Shown one piece after another: positions 53,353-63,900 of a stretch of DNA of 64,000 bases. A program made the position numbers and the translations under genes. The notes under the pieces were generated by a model. That model was not told the DNA's origin. It did not search any database and was given only the letters and a program-made list of their open reading frames with translations. Every line of letters starts with the position of its first letter. The stretch's first letter is position 1. The stretch spans positions 558,001-622,000 of the forward strand of contig JAUCEF010000014.1 of the NCBI GenBank assembly GCA_033558025.1, written 5' to 3'. The stretch comes from Phytophthora sp. 'mugwort'. Its lineage: Eukaryota; Oomycota; Peronosporomycetes; Peronosporales; Peronosporaceae.

Positions 53353-53721
53353 CTAGATCCAGTGCGGTATCTTCAACAGTGCGAGCTCGTCGATCGTATT
53401 TTGCTTTCTTGTCTGTAAAAGCCGCTTGTAACGCACGCGCACCAGTGCGTTCTGTCGAAGTCGATGCTTATCACAAAGCAAATGCCTTTCACCATTGATC
53501 TTGAAAGATCTCTCCATGCTGCAGCCACCTCTGTACTGGCATTCCAGAGTTCCCTGCTGCTTCGTACGATGCTCGCGCGCTCCCTCCCCTTCGTGTGACA
53601 CCCTCCTCTTGCCAGCTTTGTCAATGGGTTGAATCTCGGCGCCGTTCGACAAGCCCAAGCAGTCACGGCGCGAGTGGGCGGCGGATTCTGTATACGAAGG
53701 CATCGAAGCGCGCTCACGCAT
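53353..53721 (-). CDS. small protein with oomycete Cys/His motif
   Basis: From the ATG at 53721 the frame encodes about 122 aa. The core is CQYRGGCSMERSFKINGERH followed by LLCDKHRLRQNALVRVRYKR, i.e. C-x5-C-x12-H-x2-C-x2-H followed by a basic Arg-rich stretch; this resembles a Cys/His cluster repeatedly seen in oomycete putative nuclear proteins (recollection, not tested). The frame ends at 53353, but a Lys/Ser-rich sequence that looks coding (GKENSKRKITPRASDEDG, SPKRPRSSRKE) continues in the next frame to about 53160, and another in a third frame (SYTLAASISDRVQQRI) to 52954. So the gene is either frameshifted or spliced in a way I cannot resolve. A nuclear DNA- or RNA-binding role is a guess. 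Confidence 0.4.
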   Translation of the reverse strand: MRERASMPSYTESAAHSRRDCLGLSNGAEIQPIDKAGKRRVSHEGEGAREHRTKQQGTLECQYRGGCSMERSFKINGERHLLCDKHRLRQNALVRVRYKRLLQTRKQNTIDELALLKIPHWI

Positions 53722-54360
53722 ACCACGCACGCAATCGAAAGCACAGGAGGGAGATCACAGCTCCAGCCACCTCGCACTGTATCAGCCATTGCAGAGCGGC
53801 GTACAAACTTCCATCTCTCCCTTGGCCGGAGTTGGTCCGCCTCTTCGCGCAGTCTCCAAACGCGTGATTGAGAGAATAGATGATATGGAAATTCGAAAGG
53901 TCGTTCAATATGCGTTAGGGGGCTGAAAACTACAACATAGAATACTTATATCAGCAAACGCCCCCCTTAGCAACCGGGGCGAATTCGCCGTGAGGATGCT
54001 GCCATACTAGTTAAGCTATTCTTGGAGGGCGGATTCATGCTTGACTCGCTGGCTGTGGACTACAAAACCGCGTCCTAGACCTGGGCTGCCGAACGGAACT
54101 ACCTTGCTCGAGTACCTGCACGGGAGGGAAATCAGGGCAAAAGGCGCTGGAAGCGTGTTGCGGGCCCAATGCCCACTGAAGAAGACCGGAGTCTTGAACG
54201 AGCGCGTCGTTTCGTTCCAGCCCCTCCTTGATTGGCAGTATCGCTGATACTGCGCCTGCACGAACACAAGACATTCTCACCGTTGTAAGACAAGTGCAAG
54301 ACACGGATTCGCGCCTTCAAATACACATTTATTCACAAAACAACACTAGTATTACCACAC

Positions 54361-54450
54361 GTCGCACGAGCTCAACAGAGCGGCGCGCATTCACCACACG
54401 CAGCACGGGTTCAACAGACGCGGCGCGCATTCACCACACGCTGCACGCCA
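54361..54450. repeat. 40-bp tandem repeat, two units
   Basis: CGGCGCGCATTCACCACACG recurs at 54381 and 54421 and the bases around it repeat with the same 40-bp period (ACGAGCTCAACAGA / ACGGGTTCAACAGA). Confidence 0.8.
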
Positions 54451-54509
54451 CGATACACCTATCGCATACAAGAAGCGCTCACCGTAACAGCACCGCTTCC
54501 ATTCCACTC

Positions 54510-54594
54510 TTCTTTTTTTGATCAATAATACCGGCCTGAGTGGGACAGGAATCTTAAGGTCGAAGCCCTGCTCTCTAACCAGTTGAGCTATGGT
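54510..54594 (-). other. truncated tRNA-like / SINE-like fragment
   Basis: The minus strand has TAGCTCAACTGGTTAGAG, a good tRNA A box and D arm, then GCAGGGCTTCGACCTTAAG. The T arm and acceptor do not pair properly, so it is a tRNA pseudogene or the head of a tRNA-derived SINE rather than a working tRNA. Confidence 0.3.
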
Positions 54595-54994
54595 GTGGGG
54601 GTGGAGGGTCTGTGTGTGCGTGTGGGGGGGGGGGCACAGGCTGTTGGGAATTGGTCGTGCCGTACGAGCTGGCTGTACGAGTCCGTACATGTACGTTCGT
54701 CCGTCCAAATGCTTGTGCAGTAGCTCTCAAAAATAGAAGACTGAGGTCGTTTTGGATGAATATCATCACTTATCTGACCATACTTACTTTTGTATGGAGA
54801 GCATTCGCCCAATCACTACATATACATGATAAACAACCAATCAGATAATGTATGTCAAAGCATTTTGACCGATCGTTTTAGCTAGGGGTAGGTAAGTCCT
54901 CTACTCCAGTCATTCCGACGTATTGGTCAAAGGGGCGCGAAAAATATGTGTACCTCCATTCAAAGTACTAGAAGAGCGCATCACTTGCATATTT

Positions 54995-57000
54995 GCATCT
55001 TATCTGACCAGGATGGGCCTAAATGAGCTAAGGCCTGAGAACACGAAGCGGGCCAAGGTAACAGCCGTCAAGGCATTCACTGCGAGAATGTCGAGTTTGG
55101 CTATGTTAATCAATCCATTAAACAGGAGCTTCAGGCAAATGTTTTGTAGCTGTATTGGACACGTTTGGTGCGTATCTTGCCTTTAACGAGGGTAAGAAGG
55201 GCAAGGCACTTGCTCGAAAAACGGCAATGCAAAATTATTGACAGAGTAAGATGTGGCTGTTTGAGCTTTTGATGTCGAAGCAAAGTTGATCAGCATGGGG
55301 AAGACACTCGCCCAGCTTCTGTATGAAGCGAGATAGAAAGGTAGTCAGCAAAGCACCACCGTGCTCAAAAGGCGATTTGAAAAAGATGATTATATTTGTA
55401 TCAGAGCACAAGTTCATCTAGTAACTACCAAGACGCTGCGTTGCTACGTCCGCTGTGCTACTTGTGTTTGGGCGTTGGATTTGTCGCTCGTCCGCAAGCA
55501 GAACATCTCTGTCGACGCGGCGGGGTGTCTTCTTCGTGTGCTTCATCCGCATGAAAACGCCCGAAGAGCAGGGGCTACCGGTGTTCCCGGACGCCGACTT
55601 CGTCACCTGCCCTCTCTACGCGATCGCTGTGGCTCGTGATCACACCGGCTGCTCTGTCCGTCACCTTGATCGACAACTTGCCTGAGATCCTTGTCGAAGC
55701 CCTGTCAACTTGTCTCAATCGACGCCGCTAGTGGAGGTCCTGAACCACCCTTCCGAGTTTTTTGTGCATGTATTCACTGCTACACCCGGTCCGCTGCTCC
55801 TTCCCGCACCCGCCAACGCCTTCCCGACGATATATTCCCACGTCAACCGCCTGCTCGATCGTGGCGCTGCTACTGGAGTAACGGTCTCTTTGTCGCCGCA
55901 CTCGTTTCGGCGCGGAGGAGCTCAGCGCGCGAACGGCTGCGACGGACTCCCCTATCGCTGGATCTTCGACCGTGGTGCCTGGAACATGAGCACAACAAGT
56001 ATGGGGTTCAAGTACAAGCAGTAAAGGCCACATGGTTAGTAAGGCACTCAATTGCTACGAGACGAAGGCCACAGTGAGGGTGCTGAACTTGAATCCCTTT
56101 GCCGCTGAGACACAAGATAAAATCGCCGTAGTACAGCAATTGGTGTTCACGACCTGCTTCAAGATGGGAAGCTCCAGGTACAATATCAGCCAGCAAGTGG
56201 CTGATATCTTCATGACTTAACTCATCTTGCACTACCCCATGATGAAGAAGCTCCAAGTTGATGTTTTGGCCGTCAGGCGCTTGGAGGCGGCTGTTGTGAA
56301 TGCTGGAGCGGCGATTAGTGAGACGCTTGCATGGTCGTCGCATCGCGCTGCATCTAGAAATGCAAATACCTGTGGAAATGCAAACGATAAATAAGCGAGG
56401 AGAAACCGCCGCAATGCATACAGAACCAAGCGACATGGGCAAGATTATCGACCATCAACGCAGTGTCATTGAGCACTTAATGATTCACATCAAGCGTCAA
56501 GACGAGCGCTTGAATAATCTAGAAGCTAAGGTGGATGGGGATACAGAACAATACAAACAGAAGAAACGTCAGCAGGCCCCAGACAAGCCCAAGCGGGGCC
56601 GACGTAAGTGTGCACCTTCACGCCACGTGGTTTGTTCGGTAGGCGCAGGTACCACTCTGGATGTTTGACACGCCGAAGCAGCGGCGCTCAAACGCGAAGA
56701 AACTTGTCAGCTTCAGGAAACTCTTCTTGACCGATAGCATCATGCTTGATCCAAGTGCAAGCGACAACCGCGACCAAGGCTTGGGAAACAAGCTGAAACG
56801 GCAGTGCTGGTCTTCTCGAGCAGCCACGACAACAAGTCACGAGGCTCCATCGCCATCCCGAAGCATCTTCATGACCTGTATTTGAGTGGTGCCTTCAGCA
56901 TTATCATCATTCAGCACCTAAAGCTGCGTGGGCTGTCTCAATCCATGACCCGGACCGAACGGATGTACTCGACCATGTATACAAGGCCCGCAAAGCTGAA
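54995..57000 (+). pseudogene. tyrosine-recombinase (Crypton-like) element, copy 2
   Basis: A degraded ORF over several frames. In order: LRPENTKRAKVTAVKAFT (core-binding start, 55030), AVLDTFGAYLAFNEGKKGKA (55150-55210), SKMWLFELL (55246), ALDLSLVRKQNISVDAAG (about 55470), VCFIRMKTPEEQGLPVFPDA (about 55535-55600), DFVTCPLYAIAVA, then YSHVNRLLDRGAATGVTVSL and SPHSFRRGGAQRANG with the catalytic H-x-x-R box (55826-55940), WIFDRGAW, and a long helical tail to about 57000 (VQQLVFTTCFKMGSSRYNIS; IKRQDERLNNLEAKV; KLFLTDSIMLDP). No reverse transcriptase is present, which favours Crypton over DIRS. The His/Arg box is intact, but many stops and shifts make it dead. Confidence 0.7.
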
Positions 57001-57088
57001 AAAAACTAGACTGAAAGGCTTTCTTCGTCTGCCACGGGTCTGACTAGCTTATCTGTGTCGATAACCTTGCCGAGAATATCCGTAAGAC

Positions 57089-57155
57089 CTTGATAATACT
57101 GAGTCATTGTCGATAATAACCGAAAAGTTTTGATAATACTGAGTCATTGTCGATA
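57089..57155. repeat. 40-bp period tandem repeat
   Basis: TGATAATACTGAGTCATTGT plus CGATA occurs identically at 57091 and 57131, 40 bp apart, with degenerate versions just upstream (about 57061). Confidence 0.9.
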
Positions 57156-57357
57156 GTCCGAAAAAACGTCGTCTGGTATAGCCGAAAAAGCTTCGAGTGC
57201 CAATTTCCGAAACGACATCAAGAAGCACCACGACAGAAACAACGCAACACGCGATCCACGAGAAAATTAAGATCGTCCTTGCGGTGAAAGAGCAAGGAAC
57301 GACCATCCGAGAAGTCTCGAAAGAAAGAATACTCCGTGCACGACGGTACTCGATTTT

Positions 57358-57765
57358 TTGGCCGCGGAAGAGGATCTGTTTTCCACGCCCGCCGACACGT
57401 CTTCAAAATGTGTAACACATCCTGGAGTTCCTACTCCAACCAAGGAGTTCGAGCTTGAATTGGTTAGTCTCGTCAAACAAAAGGCTATCGAGGATAAAAT
57501 GTCACGCTGTGCCATTATTACGGAGTGCACCAAGAAGATTCCAGGGTTGGCTGAGATAGTGGGTGGAGCTCAGAGCTCGTGGCTTACCCCGTTCTTCAAG
57601 CGTAATAACCTTATTGATTGTGTGGCGCGTTATAAAACGACCTCCCAGGTGTCGGTGTCGAGAATACCCGAAACGACCTACCAGGCGTCGGTGTCGAGTA
57701 TATCCGAAATGAATACCCAGTCGAGTATACTTGAAACAATAGCCCGGTCGAATTTACTTGAATGA
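57358..57765 (+). pseudogene. transposon-like ORF fragment with repeat tail
   Basis: Contains FELELVSLVKQKAIEDKMSR and VGGAQSSWLTPFFKRNNL, which look like a helix-turn-helix DNA-binding piece of a transposon protein, though I cannot name the family. The tail is made of about 36-bp repeats (57636-57765) coding for peptides such as TTYQASVSSISE. It abuts the Ulp1-like relic and may belong to the same element. Confidence 0.3.
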
Positions 57766-58590
57766 CGAAGCGTGAAGAAGAATGTCGGATGCAAGGATTT
57801 CCTTTGGAGATTGATGAAGGCGACGAAATGGTTATAATTCCTGTCGGAACCAATGCAACGGCTTGCCCGTTGGTTTGTAAGACTACGGTTGTTTGCTTTG
57901 AGTTGTACCACCTCCAGGTCGCACAGAAAAGCATGGATATCCTCGAGCGCCAAAGTTGGTTAGATGGCACCTTGATGTCATACTCATCCGAGAACACATC
58001 ACTGACAAAGATGCAAACTTCAATTTCGACTGCCTGCTATTCGGAGTTATTCTAAGCGGGTACAAGAAAAGCAAGAACCGCATGATGGCGACGTACAAGG
58101 CGGTATGTGGTATAACGGCGCGATTTCCGTACGAGAAATTTCGAATCGTCATTATCCCAGTATACATGAACGGCCATTGGAGTTTTGTGGCGTACAAAAT
58201 GCGAGTGGATTTTGTATCACCACAAACTCCATTGAACCCCTTTAAACGCCATTGAAGGGGTAAAAAACGTATATGCTGCACGTAGACTCGAAGAAGTACC
58301 ACTTAACCCAGGAGGTCGGGACAATTCTTGGAAGGTACTTCAAGGCAGAGGCGATGGAGTAGTATGGCAACAAGCGAGTAATGTATGCGACCAAGCGCGT
58401 ACAGACCGACCCGCCGCAACGCAACAGCTTTGATGGCGGTATTTTCGTGCTGTAGTTCGTACGTGAGGTGAACGGAGCGCTCCTTCGCGACCCGAACCTC
58501 CCCTCTCCTAAACATTGGCAACACCTGCAGTGTTTAGAAATGATCAAGTTTATCGCCAACTTGGTGCGAATGCAGTTTAAGAAGCCTTTC
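57762..58590 (+). pseudogene. Ulp1-like (C48) cysteine protease relic
   Basis: Start region: ILERQSWLDGTLM (usual W-L-x-D). A frame shift near 57990 leads to NFNFDCLLFGVILSGYKKS, RIVIIPVYMNGHWSFVAYKM, with the catalytic His in NGHW, then a further frame gives LHVDSKKYH (catalytic Asp region) and PPQRNSFDGGIFVL, where the usual NSFDCG has lost its catalytic Cys to Gly. Ulp1-type proteases cut SUMO from proteins, and copies carried by transposons are common in oomycetes. Several stops confirm decay. Confidence 0.65.
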
Positions 58591-59339
58591 TGAACGACAA
58601 AACTTTGCAACAGTAGATAATAGAGAACTTCCGAAAGTGCAAATTAGCTTCGTTTCAGGTTCAGTTTGAGATAGAGGGTGGTTAGGGCGTCAACCTCAGC
58701 TCAAACGTGGCTAGGTCGACGATAAAGCTCGTCTATCTTAAGTCGAAGGAAGAAAGCATTTGAAGCAATGGTGTTTGTAGCGCCAAAGCTGTCCGCAGAA
58801 CAGGTACTCGTGATGGTCGCCTCTGTGTGGGTACTTGCTAGAAGAAATAAAAGATGCTTTGCGAAACCATGGTTGCACTTCTGCAGCAGAACTGTTTTCA
58901 TCTACGCGACGCAGCGCCACCGATAGACCGTTCAGGGTCTTTCTATGCCATGCTAGACGACGCAACGTCAAAGGCTCGCTATCGTTTTGCTATAGCCTTG
59001 CAGAGAAACTTCACTTGCCTGGAGATGGAGTTGTTACGCCGTCTGGTGACCGTGTTCACCGCGTCGAATCGTTTACGATGTTATGCCGGCGTCTATCCGA
59101 ACCGCCCAAGTTGGTGACAGTTGGGGTGAAATCGGCCGAGTCACGAGGCCGTACAGCGGGATTGTGAATACTACAGTTCAACTCATTATCGATCGCCATC
59201 GCGATCTGGTCTGCTTCAACTATGGCTTGATGCAAAGCGGCACGGGCGGTACGGAAGGCGAACTCGGGGCTGGGCGACACGGGCGGGCGTGGCAGAACGT
59301 TCTTGACTGGAGGGCGCGGGTGGCGATCTCCGGGGAGTT
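58591..59339. other. no gene recognised
   Basis: Short frames only, some perhaps remnants of retroelement sequence; nothing nameable. Confidence 0.4.
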
Positions 59340-59399
59340 AAAAGATAATTGGCGTTTTAGATGCACTTCCAGAATGCATAGATGTAGCAGGCGCGAATT

Positions 59400-59648
59400 G
59401 GAACTGAATTTCAAGTGTGTCCGAGAGTTCTCTAATCTTGTCAATTTTGATGTTTGGGACTTCGTGCTGCGATTTCCAGTGGATAAAAAACATGTGAGCA
59501 AGTTGTTAATGACATGTGTAAGACCGTATACGGTCACAAACGCGCAACCAGATGTTATACAGTGAAGAAGTATCTTGTTACTGGCAAGGAGGTTGAGGTG
59601 CATCGTTCGCGATTAAAGTTTTTTCGTCGCGGTAAGCTATCGAAGTAA
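59400..59648 (+). pseudogene. retroelement pol C-terminal fragment
   Basis: VREFSNLVNFDVWDFVLRFP, VDKKHVSKLLMTCVRPYTV and, in the next frame, YTVKKYLVTGKEVEVHRSRL end in a stop at 59648. This is the SH3-like tail found after integrase in oomycete retroelement polyproteins (usual NFxVGDFVL, KLLxxWxGPYxV, VHRSRLKFY). Upstream integrase could not be recognised. Confidence 0.6.
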
Positions 59649-60928
59649 CTTCCACACGGCATCAATCTTGTCAAATGCGATATCGCTCAGTTCTGCAAGT
59701 CAGTCCCAATAAGTACATGCATATAACATTTTATGTATTCAGATAATAGCTACACTTTGTACGAAGTTATTCACAAAGTCAACACTCAAATTCAAATACA
59801 CTCTCAAATATCATATCCTAATCGATATCTTTAAAATAGGGTATCGTTGATTGCCCTTGAAGCTCACTCTACCGTAAATCACGACGAACATGCAACACTT
59901 TTGTAAAATCTCTATCAGTATGTATTTCAGCTTCCCCCCCTGTCAAGCCGCTCGAGGGCTTTCAGCTTCTGCGTGTTGCTGGTACTAATGCGGCGCTCCG
60001 GGTCATTCGCCAAGTGACGCGAGGAGCCATGTGAGTGGCTGACTAATTCTTACAGCCTCAAACAGCTTTTTACGATTTGACTTGGTTTCTACTTTTTACG
60101 ACCTTGCATGATCGCCGTGATTTACGGTATTATCAACGTCACTTCTCAACTTGCACAATGTTAAACACGTAAGCTACTACTACAAGAGATATCTGCGGCA
60201 GGGGCGCGCCTGCATCCTGCGTGTCGCCAAGAAGGCGCTGCCTCGCCACCAGACGACGTACATAATTCATTTAATCGAATTCAGCCGGTAGATATATTTC
60301 ATACCTGGCAGGCTTTTGAATTCGACCGCAATTTGAGTGTAGTGAATAACACCGTGCAATGTACGTAGTTCTGCAGAGAGTGATGTGCCACACACGATTG
60401 CTGGGCAACCGTCGTCGCTTGTTCAACCATCATCAAAGTGGATACGATCCCTCGAGTCGCCTTCGGATCCAAGTGTCGGTGGACGGAATGTTTTTGATTG
60501 TTAGAAATCTAGCATAAACACGATGCAGTAGCACTACAAAGTACGTTTTCGTTGCTTATACTGTACAATACTGTACGAATCGAACAACGCGACATCTGAG
60601 GAGCTAACCGACACACACGGTGCTACTGGCGAATCGCCAGTGGCGGTCTCCGCTACCTATTGCAATCGCCGTGCGTTCGTCCACTTTGTAGAGGTGCTTT
60701 TTGATAGGAATTGCCGACAGATGGCAAGTCAAGTCCCACTCGATTTTGCCACGATGTCAAGGTCGATTATGACATTTGCCCGAAAATAGTATAACCAGTC
60801 CATTTCGAGACCAATGTGGCACGTTTATCTCCGTTGTTGACGCTCCAAAGCTGACAATGTGCAGCAAGTTTATGCCGGGAATCCCGCGAATTATGCATGC
60901 ACCACCATTGACCCACAGCCAACAGAAA
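59649..60928. other. intergenic before the ABC transporter, no gene seen
   Basis: AT-rich DNA with no coding signal. The last part is the promoter region of the transporter. Confidence 0.5.
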
Positions 60929-60944
60929 TGTCATTTCCGAATTT
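60929..60944 (+). promoter_or_regulatory. oomycete Initiator core promoter of PDR transporter
   Basis: TGTCATTTCCGAATTT matches the Inr apart from the first two bases and one C; it lies 29 nt before the ATG at 60973. Confidence 0.65.
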
Positions 60945-60972
60945 GACGGGGGCAAGGCAGATACACGCAGAC

Positions 60973-63900
60973 ATGGCTCCTCAATCGACTACGGCTGCCA
61001 AGCGTTTCGGTCTCGAGTCTGGTGCTGCGCTCATGGCCGAGAGCTCAGCCGCGCTGCACGACCACATTGTGGACAAGATGGAGAAGGCCCTGGGCGGAGA
61101 GCTCCCACAGATGGATGTCCGCTTCAAGAACCTCTCACTTATGGCCGACATCATCGTGGTGGAGGACGACGGCTCCAAGTACGAGCTCCCCACACTGCCC
61201 AACACGGTCAAGAAGGCGTTTGTGGGCCCCAAGAAGCGCACGGTGCGCAAAGAGATCCTCAACGACGTGAGCGGCGTCTTCCAGCCCGGTAAGCTCACGC
61301 TGCTGCTCGGTCAGCCCGGTTCGGGCAAGTCCGCACTCATGAAAGTGCTTAGCGGTCGTTTCCCCATGACCAACAACATCACGCTCGAGGGAGACATCAC
61401 CTACAACAGTGTCAAGCGTGAGCAGCTCCTCAAGACGCTACCACAGTTCGCCGCTTACGTGAACCAGCGCGACAAACACTTTCCCACGCTCACTGTCAAG
61501 GAGACGCTGCAGTTCGCCCACACCTTTTGTGGTGGTGAGATGGCGCGTCGCGGTAACGAGCTGCTATCCAAGGGATCGCAGCAGCAGAACCTCGAGGCAC
61601 TCGAGTTGGCCCACGCCGTGTTCACCAACTTTCCCGAGATCGTGCTCGACCAGCTGGGTCTTAAAATGTGCCAGGACACTATCGTCGGTGACGCCATGAT
61701 GCGCGGCATCTCCGGCGGTGAACGCAAGCGTGTGACCACTGGTGAGATGGAGTTCGGGATGAAGTACGCGTCCTTTATGGACGAGATCAGTACTGGTCTC
61801 GACAGTGCCGCCACGTTCGACATCATCACCACGCAGCGCAGCCTTGCGCACCGCCTCCACAAGAACATTGTGATCGCGCTACTGCAGCCGTCGCCCGAGG
61901 TGTTTGCTCTCTTTGACGACGTCATGATCTTGAACGATGGAGAGCTCATGTACCACGGCCCGTGTGACTGTGTCCAAGAATACTTCGACAAGCTGGGCTT
62001 CATCTGTCCTGTCGGCCGGGACATTGCCGACTACCTGCTGGATCTGGGGACGCAAGAGCAATACCGCTACCAAGCGCGGGACAGTTGCAAGCACCCGCGC
62101 TCACCCAAGGAGTTTGCCGACGTTTTCAAGCAGTCAAAGATCCACATGGACATGCTCCAGGCGCTTGATGCTCCTCACGAGCAGAAACTGCTAACCACCA
62201 TCGAGAAACACATGAATCATACGCCAGAGTTCCACCAGAGTTTCTTCGAGAGTACCAGGACGTTATTCCGTCGCCAGCTTATGATCACGTACCGTAACAA
62301 GCCGTTCGTCTTCGGTCGACTGCTGATGATTGGCGTCATGGGGCTTCTCTACTGCTCCACGTTCTACCAGTTCGACCCGACGCAAATCTCGGTCGTCATG
62401 GGCGTTATCTTCTCGTCCATCATGTTCCTTTCCATGGGTCAGTCGTCGCAGGTGCCCACATATCTTGCCGAGCGCGCTATTTTCTACAAACAGCGCGGTG
62501 CCAACTTTTACCGCACGGCGTCCTATGTGCTGGCCCAGTCTGTGGGCCAGATCCCGTTGGCTATTGCCGAAACTCTTATTTTCGGTTCGCTGGTGTACTG
62601 GATCTGTAGCTTTGAAGCTAATTTCTGGCGTTTTGTCATCTTCCTCGTCATCCTATTGGTCATGAACCTCGCCATGGGGATGTGGTTCTTTTTCCTCTCG
62701 GCCGTGTGTCCGAATGGCAACATTGCGTCCCCTGTGAGCCAAGTGTCCATCTTGGTCATGGTGATCTTTGCTGGTTTCATTGTGACGGCCGGTACCATCC
62801 CCGATTGGCTCATCTGGCTGCATTGGATCAGTCCCATGTCGTGGGCTCTGCGTGCTCTTTCCATTAACCAATACCGTGCTGCGACCTTCAACGTGTGTGT
62901 CTACGGTGGAATTGACTACTGCGCCGAAAATAACGGACTGACGATGGGCGAATACTACCTGCAGATGTTCGACATCCAGACGGACACGGCTTGGGTCGCG
63001 TATGGTGTCGTCTATGCGGTTGCAGTTTATGTGCTGTTCATGATCCTCTCGTTCCTTGCACTCGAGCACATTCGCTACGAAACCCCAGAGAACGTGGATG
63101 TGTCTGACGGACAGACGGATGACACGTACGCACTACTCGAAACACCGAAGAATTCTACCAAAAAGTTGTCGGATAGCGACGTTATTCTGGAGCTCCCACG
63201 TGCTCATGAAAAGAATTTTGTGCCTGTCACTGTCGCCTTTCAAGACCTGCACTACTACGTGCCGAACCCGAAGAACCCTAAGGAGACGCTTGAGTTGTTG
63301 AAGGGTATTAACGGATATGCGCTCCCCGGCTCCGTAACTGCTCTTATGGGTTCTTCAGGTGCTGGGAAGACGACGCTCATGGATGTGATCGCTGGCCGTA
63401 AGACTTCGGGAAAGATTACCGGTAAGATTCTGCTGAATGGCTACGAAGCGAACGACTTGGCTATCCGTCGTTGCACGGGCTACTGCGAACAGATGGACGT
63501 GCACTCGGAGGCCGCTACGATCCGTGAAGCGTTGACTTTCAGCTCGTTCCTACGTCAGGACGCTTCGATCCCGGAGGCCAAGAAGTACGACTCGGTGAAT
63601 GAATGTATTGAGCTGCTGGGCCTCGAGGATATCGCCGATCAGATCATCCGTGGCAGTTCAGTGGAGCAAATGAAGCGTTTGACTATTGGCGTGGAGCTTG
63701 CTGCTCAGCCAAGTGTGATTTTCCTGGATGAACCGACGAGTGGCCTGGACGCTCGCTCTGCGAAGCTCATCATGGACGGCGTTCGCAAGGTCGCTGACTC
63801 TGGCCGTACCATTATCTGTACCATCCACCAGCCGTCGGCTGAAGTGTTCTACCTGTTCGACAGTTTGTTGTTACTTAAACGTGGTGGTGAGACGGTGTTC

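Larger units (their letters stand above)
53722..54994. other. mostly non-coding, short repeats
   Basis: Contains a 40-bp tandem repeat (about 54361-54450) and a tRNA-like fragment (about 54510-54594). No gene recognised. Confidence 0.45.

Noticed and set aside
53940..54015. Second tRNA-like stretch on the minus strand (TAGCTTAACTAG)
   Set aside because: The A-box fit is poorer and no cloverleaf can be drawn.
61022..61270. Arg/Trp/Ser-rich plus-strand frame inside the ABC transporter
   Set aside because: Out-of-frame shadow of NBD1 coding sequence.
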